A stretch of 64,000 bases of DNA from Leclercia sp. AS011. Lineage in GTDB: Bacteria > Pseudomonadota > Gammaproteobacteria > Enterobacterales > Enterobacteriaceae. The translations under genes and the position numbers were made by a program. Below are positions 21,492-35,659 of this stretch, piece after piece. Position 1 is the stretch's first letter, and each line of letters opens with the position of its first letter. The stretch is taken from the NCBI RefSeq assembly GCF_037152535.1, contig NZ_JBBCMA010000002.1:248001-312000 (forward strand). The letters are read 5' to 3'. The notes beneath the pieces were generated by a model. That model was not told the origin of the DNA. It saw only the letters and a program-made list of their open reading frames with translations, and searched no databases.

Positions 21492-21524
21492 AATAAAGTG
21501 AGTGAATATTCTCTGGAGGGTGTT

Positions 21525-22673
21525 TTGATTAAGTCAGCGCTATTGGTTCTGGAAGACGGAACCCAGTTTATCGGTCGGGCCATTGGGGCAACAGGTTCGG
21601 CGGTTGGGGAAGTCGTTTTCAATACTTCAATGACCGGTTATCAAGAAATCCTCACTGATCCTTCCTATTCCCGCCAAATCGTTACTCTAACTTATCCCCA
21701 TATCGGCAATGTCGGCACCAACGCCGCTGATGAAGAGTCCTCCCAGGTACATGCACAAGGTCTGATTATTCGCGACCTGCCGCTGATTGCCAGCAACTAC
21801 CGCAATACCGAAGACCTCTCGTCCTACCTTAAACGCCATAACATCGTGGCGATTGCCGATATCGATACCCGTAAGTTGACGCGTCTGCTGCGTGAAAAAG
21901 GTGCCCAGAACGGCTGCATCATCGCCGGTGATAACCTGGATGCGGCGCTGGCGCAGGAAAAAGCCAAAGCCTTCCCGGGGCTGAACGGCATGGATCTGGC
22001 AAAAGAAGTGACCACCGCTGAGGCCTACAGCTGGACTCAGGGTAGCTGGACGCTGGCAGATGAGCTGCCGGAAGCGAAAAAAGAAGAGGAGCTGCCGTTC
22101 CACGTGGTGGCTTACGATTACGGCGCCAAACGCAACATCCTGCGCATGCTGGTGGATCGCGGCTGCCGTCTGACCGTTGTGCCGGCAAAGACCCCGGCAG
22201 ACGAGGTGCTGAAGATGAACCCGGACGGGATCTTCCTCTCCAACGGCCCGGGTGACCCGGCACCGTGCGACTACGCCATCGACGCCATTAAGAGCTTCCT
22301 TGAAACTGATATTCCGGTATTCGGTATCTGTCTCGGCCATCAGCTGCTGGCGCTGGCGAGCGGTGCGAAAACCGTGAAGATGAAGTTCGGTCACCACGGT
22401 GGTAACCACCCGGTAAAAGATATCGACAACAATACGGTAATGATTACCGCGCAGAACCACGGTTTTGCGGTGGACGAAGCGTCCATGCCAGCTAACCTGC
22501 GCGTGACGCATAAATCCCTGTTCGATGGCACCCTGCAGGGTATCCATCGTACCGATAAGCCAGCATTCAGCTTCCAGGGCCACCCTGAAGCCAGCCCGGG
22601 CCCACATGACGCCGCGCCGCTGTTCGATCACTTTATCGAACTTATCGAGCAATACCGTAAGACCGCTAAATAA
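21525..22673 (+). CDS. carA: Carbamoyl-phosphate synthase, small (glutaminase) subunit
   Basis: This 382-aa protein has an N-terminal CPSase domain and a C-terminal class I glutamine amidotransferase. The nucleophile cysteine is in [15 protein letters not shown], and the histidine and glutamate are in [13 protein letters not shown]. It supplies ammonia to CarB for arginine and pyrimidine synthesis. The start is a TTG at 21525, reading (M)[14 protein letters not shown] exactly as in E. coli CarA, with GGAGG six bases upstream. An in-frame GTG 27 bp upstream is not supported by conservation. carB follows after 18 bp. Confidence 0.97.
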   Translation: MIKSALLVLEDGTQFIGRAIGATGSAVGEVVFNTSMTGYQEILTDPSYSRQIVTLTYPHIGNVGTNAADEESSQVHAQGLIIRDLPLIASNYRNTEDLSSYLKRHNIVAIADIDTRKLTRLLREKGAQNGCIIAGDNLDAALAQEKAKAFPGLNGMDLAKEVTTAEAYSWTQGSWTLADELPEAKKEEELPFHVVAYDYGAKRNILRMLVDRGCRLTVVPAKTPADEVLKMNPDGIFLSNGPGDPAPCDYAIDAIKSFLETDIPVFGICLGHQLLALASGAKTVKMKFGHHGGNHPVKDIDNNTVMITAQNHGFAVDEASMPANLRVTHKSLFDGTLQGIHRTDKPAFSFQGHPEASPGPHDAAPLFDHFIELIEQYRKTAK

Positions 22674-22691
22674 TCAGGAGCCGAGAAGACC

Positions 22692-25916
<3,225 letters not shown>

Positions 25917-25933
25917 TACGTCTGTTATCCTGG

Positions 25934-25990
25934 GCCCGGCAAGCGAAAGCGAAGCCGGGCAAATAGCGGGTGACGCTTCGCTCACCCGCT
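25934..25990. repeat. Two tandem hairpins (REP-like) after carB
   Basis: GCCCGGC / GCCGGGC (25934-25960) and AGCGGGTGA / TCACCCGCT (25965-25990) lie 17-75 bp past the carB stop, with no T-run. They probably act as an mRNA 3' stabiliser or a REP variant. Confidence 0.65.
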
Positions 25991-26104
25991 CTACGATAGC
26001 GTACTGCCTCTTCAGAACCTTCTGCTTTTCCATATCCCATCAGTCAGTTAGCCTAAAATTATCAGGTCGATAATTAAATCCAACTGAAAAGCAGGGAGAA
26101 CACC

Positions 26105-26338
26105 ATGCGAAATAATCTTTTGCTAACTTCAATTTTTACTGCCGCAGCACTGTTCACCGTTGCCGGCTGTTCCTCCAATCAGGCGGTGAAAACCACCGAC
26201 GGCAAAACCATCGTCACCGACGGTAAACCGCAGGTAGATGACGATACGGGAATGATGTCTATTGATAATGCCGAAACCGGTCAGACGGAACAGATTAACC
26301 GCGATCAGGTTAAATCCATGGGTGAGCTGAAGAACTGA
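26105..26338 (+). CDS. YgdI/YgdR-family (DUF903) small lipoprotein
   Basis: This 77-aa protein has a type II signal peptide and lipobox TVAGC, with lipidation expected at Cys22. The mature part carries the family core KTTDGKTIVTDGKPQVDDDT and QINRDQV, which matches YgdI/YgdR lipoproteins. S23-S24 follow the cysteine, so outer-membrane sorting is likely. Function in the family is unknown. An AGGGAG ribosome-binding site precedes the ATG. It converges on the autotransporter gene, with a shared terminator between them. Confidence 0.85.
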   Translation: MRNNLLLTSIFTAAALFTVAGCSSNQAVKTTDGKTIVTDGKPQVDDDTGMMSIDNAETGQTEQINRDQVKSMGELKN

Positions 26339-26340
26339 TA

Positions 26341-26376
26341 AAAAAATGCAGTGGCCTGAGCCACTGCATGTTTGAT
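26341..26376. terminator. Bidirectional terminator between lipoprotein and autotransporter genes
   Basis: ATGCAGTGGC / GCCACTGCAT stem with a CTGA loop. An A6 run on the left serves the minus strand as a U-tract, and GTTTGATTTG is on the right. Confidence 0.85.
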
Positions 26377-26389
26377 TTGAGTCACGCGA

Positions 26390-29215
26390 TTACCAGCGGT
26401 GGTTCAGCAGGATATGACCACCGTAGGCATCGTAGCTGTTCTCACCCCATTCGCCGCTGGCACGCAGCGAGATTAGCGTGGTCTCGTTCAGTTTTCCGGT
26501 AACGCCCAGCTCCAGTTGACCGCGATCGTCCGGCGTGTCGTTGCTGAACGCTTCGCCGTTAAAGGCGATATCGTTCTGACCGGCACCTTTCAGCCAGTTG
26601 ACCGCCACGTAAGGTTGCCATGCCTGCACATCTTTCTGATCGAAGTAGCTGGTTTTCACACCCACACGTCCCAGAATGCTGTCGTTATCGAGGGTAGAAA
26701 TACGCACGCCGTCGGTGTCGGTGTGGTTTTCCTGATCAAGATAGCTGTAGACGGCCTGGATCTGCGGTTCGATTTTCCAGGTTCTTTCGCTTTCAGAGTC
26801 AATAATCCAGGCATGACCCGCTTCCAGTGAGGCGGCAAAGCCGTGGCTATTGTAGGACTCGTTGCTGCGATCGTCGCTTCTCAGCGTGTTGTGATACCAG
26901 CCGAAAGAAGCCCAGCTGTCGATATAGCTGCCTTTACGCAGCTGCTGATCTTCCTGCCAGGTAGCGTATATCCCGACGTTAACGCCATCCACTTTACCCT
27001 GCGCAGAACGTTTGCTGCCTGTTGAGGTGGAGTCGGTTTTAGCCTGACCGGCACCAAACATCATCCCGCTATGCAGCACGCCGGTGTCCATCTTGTTGCT
27101 GATGAAATCACTCCCGAGCTGCATCACGTACTGGGTGGTGTCGTAGTTAACTTTGCCACCCGCCACGTCATTTTCATGGTAACGCCCTTTGACGTACATC
27201 CAGGTGTTGAGATCGTCTTCATTGCGCAGGGTCAGCTGATCGCGATCGTCGCGTTTGTGCAGGAACATATCCTGCGCGGCGAGGTAGTTACCTAAATAGG
27301 CACCCACTTCAGGCGCGAGATTGCTCATCGCCGGTGGGGTATAACCGCCATCGTTGTTGTTATCAGGTACGGGATCAGGCACAACGCTGTTACCGTTGTC
27401 ATCGGCAGGCGTAGGGGCTGGAGTCGGGTCTGGCGTGGTCGAGGCAGACTCAAGGTACCAGTTCCCGTCGGTGTGCTGATTCAGGCTGTATTCCCACGCC
27501 CCGACCACCACCGGTCTGGAGAGAGAAAACGCGGCATCGGAGTTACCGCCCACGCTCACCACTTGCATCCCGTTGACGGTCTGCGCACCCGCGCCGCCGA
27601 TATTGGTGATGCTTATACCAGATTGGCCCGCGCTGTTGCCGGTAATGGTCAGATGATCGGTTAAGGCGTTGTCATCGCCCAGCACGCTGTTCATGGCGAT
27701 CAGGCTACCGCTCACGCCGGTGTAATCACCGTTGATAGTGAAATCGTTGCCCACGCTGTTATTCAGCCCGGCAATTTGCAGCGTGCCGCTGTTGGTGACG
27801 TTGCCGTTGATGGTGTTAAGGGTAGGGGAGGTGGAAGCGCTGTTCCCCTGTACGGCATTCCATGAAGCCAGCACGCCGCCACTGAGGATCTCAACGTTGT
27901 TATTTACGCTGCCTGCGCTGGCGAAGGTTGCGCCGTTATCCACCGTGATAGTGGCGGTGCTGCCTGTGCTCCCCAGGGTGGCACCTTCGGCGACCAGCGT
28001 AGTGCCGCCGCTCAGAAGGGTATTGCCGGTGTAGCTGTTATTGCCGGTTAACGTCAGCGTGTTGGCATCGGTTTTAATCACACTGCCGGTACCAGTAATA
28101 TCGGTCGCGTAGGTGAAATCTGAAGATTGGTTAAATTCCAGCGTGCCATTGTTAGTCATTGTCCCGGTTAAGGTACCGGTTTTATCGCCATTACCCAATT
28201 GCAGGGTTGCGCCATTGGCGATGAGGGTATTACCGGCGTTATTCACTGTGCCTGCCAGCGTCAGTTTTCCAGTATCGACCTTTATCGAATCGTTAGTTCC
28301 GATAATATCCACGTTACCCGTAAGATCCCAGGCAGTGCCCGACATGGTTAGCGAAGCAAAACCCTCGCCTTGATTCAAGCCAATAAAATTACTGTCTTCG
28401 CTACCGGTACCCAGTAAGGTAAGGGTATTTTCCTGGGATCGAGTGGAAATAACATCGCCGATAAGTTGCGAATGGGTATTGAGCGTTAAGGTATTTTTTT
28501 TGTCACTGCTAAAGGTGATTGCGCTGTCGGTGCCTTTGATCGTACCTGAATTTATGACGCTCACCCTTGCCTGGTCGGTAGAGAAAATTCCGTTGGTGGC
28601 GCCTTCAATTGTGCCGGTATTGGTGATGCTACTATTACCGGAATTAAGGAACTCTGCGCCATTACCCTGCTTGCCTGTAATGTTGCCATCATTGACCATG
28701 GTAATACGCTCGTTGACGGAAACGGCTGTTTTACCTTCAATATTACCGGTGGTGGTATTGATTACTATTACCCCGGAGATATTATCGCTAAGCTGGATAC
28801 CATATTCAGCGCCGCGCACGTTTCCGGCATTATTGATGGTTCCTGCCATTTCCTGGACGGTAATCGCATTTGCGGAAGTAGAGCTAATGGTTGCGCCTTC
28901 CTTATTACTAATCTGTAAGTTTTGTCCTCCCGTAGTGATGTGCATCCCATCACCAGCACCTGAAATGGTGCCCCGGTTTTCAACATTGGTAACCACGCTA
29001 TTCTCGATAGTCACAGCGGGCGTTGATGTTGTGGGAGAAATAATGACATTCTCATTAACGGTATAAGTCTGATCGGCGGAGAAGTTTAGTGCGTTTGTAG
29101 TGGAGTCTGTAATTATTTCCGCAGTTGCCATTAATGGCGTAAATAAAAACAATGCCGGAAATATATTGCCGAGGGATTTCGTTATTTTGTTTAATTGTAA
29201 AACTGTGCTCTTCAT
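26390..29215 (-). CDS. Type V autotransporter with pertactin/AIDA-like passenger
   Basis: This 941-aa protein is read from the ATG at 29215; another in-frame ATG at 29227 lacks a good ribosome-binding site. It has a signal peptide ending near ATA-EIITD. A passenger of about 600 residues is rich in Asn, Thr and Gly, with repeated INNAGNV-, ITNTGTI- and INSGTI-type beta-helix rungs. A PATR-like repeat LTLTGNNSYTGNTLLSGGTT lies near residue 390. A Pro/Asp-rich linker (TTPDPTPAPTPADD) precedes a barrel of about 270 residues ending HILLNHRW. The passenger suggests adhesion or biofilm roles, but its ligand is unknown. No catalytic protease motif was seen. It is alone on its strand. Confidence 0.85.
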   Translation of the reverse strand: MKSTVLQLNKITKSLGNIFPALFLFTPLMATAEIITDSTTNALNFSADQTYTVNENVIISPTTSTPAVTIENSVVTNVENRGTISGAGDGMHITTGGQNLQISNKEGATISSTSANAITVQEMAGTINNAGNVRGAEYGIQLSDNISGVIVINTTTGNIEGKTAVSVNERITMVNDGNITGKQGNGAEFLNSGNSSITNTGTIEGATNGIFSTDQARVSVINSGTIKGTDSAITFSSDKKNTLTLNTHSQLIGDVISTRSQENTLTLLGTGSEDSNFIGLNQGEGFASLTMSGTAWDLTGNVDIIGTNDSIKVDTGKLTLAGTVNNAGNTLIANGATLQLGNGDKTGTLTGTMTNNGTLEFNQSSDFTYATDITGTGSVIKTDANTLTLTGNNSYTGNTLLSGGTTLVAEGATLGSTGSTATITVDNGATFASAGSVNNNVEILSGGVLASWNAVQGNSASTSPTLNTINGNVTNSGTLQIAGLNNSVGNDFTINGDYTGVSGSLIAMNSVLGDDNALTDHLTITGNSAGQSGISITNIGGAGAQTVNGMQVVSVGGNSDAAFSLSRPVVVGAWEYSLNQHTDGNWYLESASTTPDPTPAPTPADDNGNSVVPDPVPDNNNDGGYTPPAMSNLAPEVGAYLGNYLAAQDMFLHKRDDRDQLTLRNEDDLNTWMYVKGRYHENDVAGGKVNYDTTQYVMQLGSDFISNKMDTGVLHSGMMFGAGQAKTDSTSTGSKRSAQGKVDGVNVGIYATWQEDQQLRKGSYIDSWASFGWYHNTLRSDDRSNESYNSHGFAASLEAGHAWIIDSESERTWKIEPQIQAVYSYLDQENHTDTDGVRISTLDNDSILGRVGVKTSYFDQKDVQAWQPYVAVNWLKGAGQNDIAFNGEAFSNDTPDDRGQLELGVTGKLNETTLISLRASGEWGENSYDAYGGHILLNHRW

Positions 29216-29460
29216 TGCCACATCCAATTGTGATTAAAAAAGAATGCGTATCTTAATGATGAAGTGAATTATTGTAAACACTTGAATTTTAAAGATATTT
29301 TTATTATTAAAAACTAAAATTATTAAATCTTAAAGCAAGCTTGTATATTCACTAATTTTAAAAAGTGAATTAATCATAAATTAAATGCTTGATGATTTAT
29401 ATTTTTTATAACCAATTAATATAATTTTTAAATAATATAAGTTTTAATTATTCATTAATC
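29216..29460. other. Strongly AT-rich spacer upstream of the autotransporter
   Basis: This stretch is dominated by A/T runs such as TTTATTATTAAAAACTAAAA and AATATAATTTTTAAATAATA, in sharp contrast to the GC-rich backbone. No ORF or RNA gene was recognised. It holds the leftward promoter of the autotransporter and has the composition H-NS typically binds. Confidence 0.6.
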
Positions 29461-29596
29461 GTTGAGCATATCGCGATTCTGGGCCAGTTTACAATCTTTG
29501 CGGTTAAGCCTCTGAAGAGCAAAGACCCCTTCAAACGCACCTCTTTCCTGTCTACACTGACTGTCACAACAAGAAAGCAGTTCAATCAGGTTAATC

Positions 29597-30127
29597 ATGA
29601 TACTCATTATTTACGCGCATCCTTATCCGCATCACTCCCATGCGAATAAGCGAATGCTTGATCAGGTTAAGACGCTGGAGGGCGTAGAGATCCGCTCACT
29701 CTATCAGCTCTATCCTGACTTTAATATCGACATCGCCGCCGAGCAGGAAGCGCTTTCTCGTGCAGATCTGATCGTCTGGCAGCATCCAATGCAATGGTAC
29801 AGCACGCCGCCGCTGCTTAAACTTTGGATCGATAAAGTATTTTCTCACGGCTGGGCATACGGTCATAACGGCAGGGCGCTCAAGGGTAAAAGCCTGCTGT
29901 GGGCCGTCACCACCGGCGGTGGAGAAAGCCATTTTGATATCGGCTCCTTCCCCGGTTTTGACGTGCTGGCGCAACCGCTGCAGGCGACCGCGCTTTACTG
30001 CGGCCTGAACTGGCTCCCGCCGTTTGCCATGCACTGCACCTTTGTCTGTGACGACGAAACGCTTCAGGCGCAGGCCCGACACTATAAACAACGTTTACTC
30101 GACTGGCAGGAGGCGCACCATGGATAG
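29597..30127 (+). CDS. kefF: KefF ancillary NAD(P)H:quinone oxidoreductase
   Basis: This 176-aa flavodoxin-fold protein opens [20 protein letters not shown] and contains [20 protein letters not shown] and [12 protein letters not shown], matching E. coli KefF (176 aa). It binds FMN, reduces quinones, and is required for full activity of the KefC K+ efflux system. It overlaps kefC by 8 bp, which indicates coupled translation. Confidence 0.96.
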   Translation: MILIIYAHPYPHHSHANKRMLDQVKTLEGVEIRSLYQLYPDFNIDIAAEQEALSRADLIVWQHPMQWYSTPPLLKLWIDKVFSHGWAYGHNGRALKGKSLLWAVTTGGGESHFDIGSFPGFDVLAQPLQATALYCGLNWLPPFAMHCTFVCDDETLQAQARHYKQRLLDWQEAHHG

Positions 30128-31985
30128 CCATACGCTGATTCAGGCGCTGATCTATTTAGGCGCTGCGGCGCTGATTGTGCCGGTTGCGGTACGCCTCGGA
30201 CTGGGCTCGGTGCTGGGGTATCTGATCGCGGGCTGCGTGATTGGCCCGTGGGGCTTCCGGCTGGTCACCGACGCCGAGTCGATCCTGCACTTTGCGGAAA
30301 TCGGCGTGGTGCTGATGCTGTTTGTCATCGGTCTGGAGCTGGATCCGCGTCGTCTGTGGAAGCTGCGCGCCTCGGTATTTGGTGGCGGGGCGTTGCAGAT
30401 GCTGGCCTGCGGTCTGCTGCTGGGCGGGTTCTGCATCCTGCTGGGCATGGACTGGAAGGTGGCGGAGCTGATCGGCATGACGCTGGCCCTCTCCTCCACG
30501 GCCATCGCCATGCAGGCCATGAACGAGCGTAACCTGACGGTTTCCCAGATGGGGCGCAGCGCCTTCTCGGTGCTGCTGTTCCAGGATATCGCGGCTATTC
30601 CTCTGGTGGCGATGATCCCGCTGCTGGCCGTATCCGGGGCCTCCACCACCCTCGGCGCCTTTGCCCTTTCGGCATTGAAGGTCGCCGGGGCGCTGACTCT
30701 GGTGGTCCTGCTTGGCCGGTACGTCAGCCGACCGCTGCTGCGCTTTGTCGCCCGCTCCGGCCTGCGGGAAGTCTTCAGCGCCGTGGCCCTGTTCCTGGTC
30801 TTCGGCTTTGGCCTGATGCTGGAAGAGGCAGGCCTCTCCATGGCGATGGGTGCCTTCCTGGCAGGAGTCCTGCTGGCAAGCTCCGAGTACCGTCACGCGC
30901 TGGAAAGCGATATCGAGCCTTTTAAAGGGCTGCTGCTGGGGCTGTTTTTCATCGGCGTCGGCATGTCGGTCGACTTCGGCACCTTAGTGACTCATCCGCT
31001 GCGCATCGCCATTCTGCTGGTGGGTTTCCTGGTGATTAAGATGGCGATGCTCTGGCTGGTCGCCCGCCCGCTGAAGGTGCCCGGAAAACAGCGCCGCTGG
31101 TTTGCGGTGCTGCTGGGGCAGGGGAGTGAATTTGCGTTCGTGGTGTTTGGCGCGGCCAGCATGGCCAACGTGCTCGATCCGGAATGGGCCAAGGCGCTGA
31201 CGCTGGCGGTGGCGCTCTCTATGGCGGTGACCCCGCTGCTGCTGGTGGTGTTGACCCGTCTGGAAGCGGCCGGTAGTGGCCAGGAGCGCGAGGCGGATGA
31301 AATTGATGAAGAACAGCCGCGGGTGATCATTGCCGGGTTTGGTCGCTTCGGTCAGATCACCGGCCGTCTGCTGCTCTCCAGTGGCGTGAAGATGGTCATC
31401 CTCGACCACGATCCCGACCATATTGAAACCTTGCGTAAGTTCGACATGAAGGTCTTTTACGGCGATGCCACGCGCGTGGATCTGCTGGAGTCCGCCGGGG
31501 CGCAGAAGGCCGAAGTGCTGATTAACGCGATCGACGATCCCAAGAACAGCCTGCAACTGGTCGAGCTGGCGAAGACCCATTTCCCGCATCTGAAAATCAT
31601 CTCCCGCGCGCGTGATATCGATCACTACATCAAGCTGCGTCAGATCGGTGTTGATGCGCCGGAGCGTGAAACCTTTGAAGGGGCGCTGAAATCCGGTCGG
31701 CTGGCGCTGGAGAGTCTCGGGCTCGGGGCCTATGAAGCCCGGGAGCGAGCCGATCTGTTCCGCCGGTTTAATACAGAGATGGTCGAAGAGATGGCGGCAA
31801 TGGCGGAGAACGATGCCACGTCACGCGCGGCGGTGGTTAAACGCACCAGCGCCATGCTGATGGACATCATCAATGAAGACCGTAATCACCTCTCGCTGAC
31901 CCAGCGTCACGGCTGGCAGGGAACCGAAGAGGGTAAGCATACCGGCGATCCGGGAGACGAGCCGGAGAGTAAACCGCTGGCGTGA
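30120..31985 (+). CDS. kefC: Glutathione-regulated K+/H+ efflux antiporter KefC
   Basis: This 621-aa protein has an N-terminal CPA2 antiporter domain of about 12 helices ([34 protein letters not shown]). The C-terminal RCK/KTN domain has a Rossmann motif [17 protein letters not shown] near residue 402. Glutathione holds it closed and glutathione adducts open it, acidifying the cytoplasm against electrophiles. The ATG at 30120 gives the conserved [14 protein letters not shown]; an upstream in-frame ATG inside kefF is spurious. The tail is slightly divergent ([13 protein letters not shown]). Confidence 0.96.
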   Translation: MDSHTLIQALIYLGAAALIVPVAVRLGLGSVLGYLIAGCVIGPWGFRLVTDAESILHFAEIGVVLMLFVIGLELDPRRLWKLRASVFGGGALQMLACGLLLGGFCILLGMDWKVAELIGMTLALSSTAIAMQAMNERNLTVSQMGRSAFSVLLFQDIAAIPLVAMIPLLAVSGASTTLGAFALSALKVAGALTLVVLLGRYVSRPLLRFVARSGLREVFSAVALFLVFGFGLMLEEAGLSMAMGAFLAGVLLASSEYRHALESDIEPFKGLLLGLFFIGVGMSVDFGTLVTHPLRIAILLVGFLVIKMAMLWLVARPLKVPGKQRRWFAVLLGQGSEFAFVVFGAASMANVLDPEWAKALTLAVALSMAVTPLLLVVLTRLEAAGSGQEREADEIDEEQPRVIIAGFGRFGQITGRLLLSSGVKMVILDHDPDHIETLRKFDMKVFYGDATRVDLLESAGAQKAEVLINAIDDPKNSLQLVELAKTHFPHLKIISRARDIDHYIKLRQIGVDAPERETFEGALKSGRLALESLGLGAYEARERADLFRRFNTEMVEEMAAMAENDATSRAAVVKRTSAMLMDIINEDRNHLSLTQRHGWQGTEEGKHTGDPGDEPESKPLA

Positions 31986-32030
31986 AGAGGGGTTGCCAGC
32001 AAATATAAAAAATTTCCTGTTCTTTACTCT

Positions 32031-32081
32031 GCCGCCAGTCGACGAAAGATTAAGCTTTCCGTATAGTGGCGGCAATTTTTT
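32031..32081 (+). terminator. Hairpin plus T-run between kefC and folA
   Basis: GCCGCCA / TGGCGGC arms enclose an inner GAAAG / CTTTC stem and are followed by AATTTTTT. It probably ends kefC transcription. It also contains the folA promoter elements. Confidence 0.65.
32039..32067 (+). promoter_or_regulatory. Candidate folA promoter
   Basis: TCGACG, 17 bp, TATAGT, with transcription predicted to begin about 25 bp before the folA ATG. The elements are embedded in the preceding hairpin. Confidence 0.55.
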
Positions 32082-32096
32082 GCATCCGGGAAATAA

Positions 32097-32579
<483 letters not shown>

Positions 32580-32586
32580 TGTTTTT

Positions 32587-32615
32587 CTGCACCTTTCCCC
32601 ATGGGAGAGGTGCAG
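32587..32615. repeat. Hairpin between convergent folA and apaH
   Basis: CTGCACCT / AGGTGCAG arms with a short loop lie 7 bp after folA and 8 bp before the apaH stop. No T-run on either outgoing side, so its role as a terminator is uncertain. Confidence 0.4.
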
Positions 32616-32622
32616 CTCTCCG

Positions 32623-33471
32623 CTACGACGCTACCGCTTCATTCTCGCCTGAATCCTGATGCCGGTTCGACGGCTGAACAAAGTACGCTTTATCTTCCCA
32701 GCGCAGACAGGTGAGTTCTCCCCCCCAGCAGCAGCCGGTATCCAGGCCGTAAATACCCTCTGGCGTGCCTTTGCCTTCCAGCGATGCCCAGTGACCAAAA
32801 ATAACGCTGTATTGATCCGTCACCGGTCCGGGGATGGCAAACCAGGGTTTGAGCGGCGTCGGCGCGTTTTCCGGCACATCCTTGCAGTACATATCGAGCT
32901 GACCGTTTGGGAAACAGTAGCGCATGCGGGTGAAGGCGTTGGTGATGAAACGCAGACGCGCCACACCGCTGAGCTCCGTGCTCCAGTTGTTGGGCATATC
33001 GCCGTACATGGCATCAAGGAAGAAAGGATAAGAGTCGCTGGAGAGCACGGCTTCGACGTCGCGTGCGCACTCTTTCGCGGTTTGCAGATCCCATTGCGGC
33101 GTAATGCCCGCGTGGGCCATCACCAGCTGCTTCTCTTCATCAATCTGCAGCAGCGGCTGGCGACGCAGCCAGTTTATAAGCTCATCGGCGTCAGGCGCAT
33201 CCAGCAGCGGGGTGATCCTGTCTTTCGGTTTATTACGGCTGATCCCGGCGTAAACCGCCAGCAGATGCAGATCGTGATTGCCAAGGACAAGCCGCACGCT
33301 GTCGCCCAGCGACTTCACATAACGCAGCACTTCCAGCGAGCCAGGTCCGCGCGCAACGAGATCGCCGGTGAGCCATAGCCTGTCCGTACCCGGGGTAAAT
33401 TCCACCTGCTTTAACAACGCGATCAGTTCATCGTAGCAACCATGAACGTCGCCAATGAGATATGTAGACAT
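32623..33471 (-). CDS. apaH: Symmetrical diadenosine tetraphosphatase
   Basis: This 282-aa metallophosphoesterase carries GDVHGCYDE (residues 7-15), [10 protein letters not shown] and GNHDLH, the PPP-family metal-binding triplet. It hydrolyses Ap4A to two ADP and removes Np4 caps from mRNA 5' ends. It lies 2 bp after apaG at the 3' end of the leftward lptD-surA-pdxA-rsmA-apaG-apaH set. The N- and C-terminal sequences match E. coli ApaH. Confidence 0.97.
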   Translation of the reverse strand: MSTYLIGDVHGCYDELIALLKQVEFTPGTDRLWLTGDLVARGPGSLEVLRYVKSLGDSVRLVLGNHDLHLLAVYAGISRNKPKDRITPLLDAPDADELINWLRRQPLLQIDEEKQLVMAHAGITPQWDLQTAKECARDVEAVLSSDSYPFFLDAMYGDMPNNWSTELSGVARLRFITNAFTRMRYCFPNGQLDMYCKDVPENAPTPLKPWFAIPGPVTDQYSVIFGHWASLEGKGTPEGIYGLDTGCCWGGELTCLRWEDKAYFVQPSNRHQDSGENEAVAS

Positions 33472-33473
33472 GT

Positions 33474-33851
33474 TTAGTGAATGAGTGTTGGAACAGCCAG
33501 ACGGAAAACAGGAATGGCAATGCGGAATGCATTGCCGTCGGCATCGACCATTTCATAATGGCCCTGCATAGTGCCCAGCGGCGTTTCGATAACCGCGCCG
33601 CTGGTGTACTGATACTCTTCGCCGGGATCAATGTGCGGTTGTTCACCCACCACGCCTTCGCCCTGCACTTCAATTTCACGACCGTTGCCGTTGGTGATAA
33701 GCCAGTAGCGCCCGAGCAGTTGCACAGGCATCCGCCCCAGGTTGCGAATGGTTACCGTGTAAGCAAAAACATAGCGTTCTTCATCCGGTGTGGACTGGGA
33801 CTCAATATAGATGCTTTGTACATGAACACAGACGCGGGGCGAATCAATCAT
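33474..33851 (-). CDS. apaG: ApaG domain protein (CO2+/Mg2+ efflux-associated)
   Basis: This 125-aa fibronectin type III-like fold protein has [19 protein letters not shown] and [20 protein letters not shown], typical of ApaG (E. coli 125 aa). The biochemical role is unsettled; Salmonella CorD was linked to cobalt resistance and magnesium efflux. It sits between rsmA (3-bp gap) and apaH, as in E. coli. Confidence 0.95.
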   Translation of the reverse strand: MIDSPRVCVHVQSIYIESQSTPDEERYVFAYTVTIRNLGRMPVQLLGRYWLITNGNGREIEVQGEGVVGEQPHIDPGEEYQYTSGAVIETPLGTMQGHYEMVDADGNAFRIAIPVFRLAVPTLIH

Positions 33852-33854
33852 GGC

Positions 33855-34676
33855 TTAGCTCTCCTTCGGCGGCGCATTTTCGCTGATGTAATTAGCCAGC
33901 TTGCAGTACTGTTCTACGGAGATGTTCTCTGCACGCATTGCCGGGTCGATACCCAACTGGGCTAACACCTCAACGGTAAACAGATTGCCAAGGCTGTTAC
34001 GAATCGTTTTACGGCGTTGGTTAAAGGCTTCTGTGGTGATACGGCTCAGTACGCGCAGCTCTTTAACCGGATACGGCTTCGTTTTATGCGGCACAAGGCG
34101 CACCACCGCAGAGTCGACTTTTGGCGGCGGCGTGAACGCAGATGGCGGCACTTCGAGTACCGGGATCACGTTGCAGAAATACTGTGCCATCACGCTCAAA
34201 CGACCATACGCTTTACTGTTTGGCCCTGCAACCAGTCGGTTGACGACCTCTTTTTGCAACATGAAGTGCATGTCGGCAATGGCATCAGTATAGCTAAACA
34301 GGTGGAACATCAGCGGCGTGGAGATGTTATACGGCAGGTTGCCGAACACGCGCAGCGGTTGCCCCATTTTCTCCGCCAGCTCACCGAAGTTCATGGTCAT
34401 GGCATCTTGCTGATAAATGGTCAGTTTCGGCCCGAGGAACGGGTGCGTCTGCAGACGTGCTGCCAGATCGCGGTCCAGTTCGATGACGGTCAGCTCATCG
34501 AGACGCTCGCCAACCGGCTCGGTCAGAGCGGCAAGGCCCGGCCCGATTTCGACCATCGCCTGGCCTTTTTGTGGATTGATAGCCGAAACAATACTTTCGA
34601 TCACGAACTGATCGTTGAGGAAGTTTTGCCCGAAACGTTTACGGGCTAAATGGCCCTGGTGGACGCGATTATTCAT
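33855..34676 (-). CDS. rsmA: 16S rRNA (A1518/A1519-N6) dimethyltransferase
   Basis: This 273-aa SAM-dependent methyltransferase has motif [14 protein letters not shown], motif [15 protein letters not shown] and RKRFGQNFL near the N-terminus, matching E. coli KsgA. It dimethylates two adenines in helix 45 late in 30S assembly. Loss gives kasugamycin resistance. Its ATG overlaps the pdxA stop by 4 bp, indicating coupling. Confidence 0.97.
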   Translation of the reverse strand: MNNRVHQGHLARKRFGQNFLNDQFVIESIVSAINPQKGQAMVEIGPGLAALTEPVGERLDELTVIELDRDLAARLQTHPFLGPKLTIYQQDAMTMNFGELAEKMGQPLRVFGNLPYNISTPLMFHLFSYTDAIADMHFMLQKEVVNRLVAGPNSKAYGRLSVMAQYFCNVIPVLEVPPSAFTPPPKVDSAVVRLVPHKTKPYPVKELRVLSRITTEAFNQRRKTIRNSLGNLFTVEVLAQLGIDPAMRAENISVEQYCKLANYISENAPPKES

Positions 34677-35659
34677 TGAGTATTAACAATCATTTTGATG
34701 GCGAGATTAAGCGCCGTAATAAAACTGCCGACATCTGCTTTCCCCTGGCCCGCTAAATCAAGCGCTGTACCATGGTCAACAGAAGTGCGAATAAAGGGTA
34801 AACCGAGGGTGATGTTCACGCCGCGGCCAAATCCCTGGTATTTTAGCACGGGAAGGCCCTGATCGTGGTACATCGCCAGCACGGCGTCTGCATGATCGAG
34901 ATATTTGGGTTGGAAAAGGGTATCCGCAGGCAGCGGCCCGCTGAGATTCATCCCCTGGGCCCGCATCTCGTCCAGCACCGGAATAATGGTGTCGATCTCT
35001 TCCGTACCCATATGGCCGCCTTCGCCCGCGTGCGGGTTGAGGCCGCATACCAGCACGTGCGGATCGGCAATGCCGAATTTGGTGCGTAAGTCATAGTGCA
35101 GGATGGCAATCACCTCACGCAGCAGGTCCGGCGTAATGGCGTCGGAAACCGCTTTGATCGGCAGATGGGTAGTCGCCAGCGCAACGCGCAGCTCCTCGGT
35201 TGCCAGCATCATCACTACTTTGGCGCTGTGGGAACGCTCTTCAAAAAACTCGGTATGGCCGGTGAAGGCCACGCCGGCATCGTTGATCACCCCTTTATGT
35301 ACCGGCCCGGTGATCAGCGCGGCAAATTCGCCGCTCAGGCAGCCATCACAGGCGCGCGCCAGCGTCTCCACCACATAGTGGCCGTTTTCGGTGCTCAGTT
35401 GACCGGGAACAACGGGCGTACGCAGAGGGACAGGTAACAGCGTCAGGGTACCCGCTTGCTGGGGGAGGGGCGCGTTATCTGCCTGATAGGGCAGCAGCGT
35501 GAGCGGTAGATTAAGCAGCTTCGCCCGCGCCTCAAGCACGCTGGCATCGGCGCAGATCACCAGTTCGACCGGCCAGCTGCGCTGGGCAAGCTGGACAACC
35601 AGATCGGGGCCAATCCCGGCGGGTTCGCCGGGAGTGATGACAACACGATGTTGTTTCAT
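34673..35659 (-). CDS. pdxA: 4-hydroxythreonine-4-phosphate dehydrogenase
   Basis: This 328-aa enzyme has [15 protein letters not shown] at the N-terminus and the metal/substrate histidine regions [19 protein letters not shown] and [14 protein letters not shown]. It oxidises 4-phosphohydroxy-L-threonine in pyridoxal phosphate synthesis. It starts within the last base of surA (1-bp overlap) and overlaps rsmA by 4 bp. This links vitamin B6 synthesis, ribosome maturation and outer-membrane biogenesis in one transcript, as in E. coli. Confidence 0.97.
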   Translation of the reverse strand: MKQHRVVITPGEPAGIGPDLVVQLAQRSWPVELVICADASVLEARAKLLNLPLTLLPYQADNAPLPQQAGTLTLLPVPLRTPVVPGQLSTENGHYVVETLARACDGCLSGEFAALITGPVHKGVINDAGVAFTGHTEFFEERSHSAKVVMMLATEELRVALATTHLPIKAVSDAITPDLLREVIAILHYDLRTKFGIADPHVLVCGLNPHAGEGGHMGTEEIDTIIPVLDEMRAQGMNLSGPLPADTLFQPKYLDHADAVLAMYHDQGLPVLKYQGFGRGVNITLGLPFIRTSVDHGTALDLAGQGKADVGSFITALNLAIKMIVNTQ

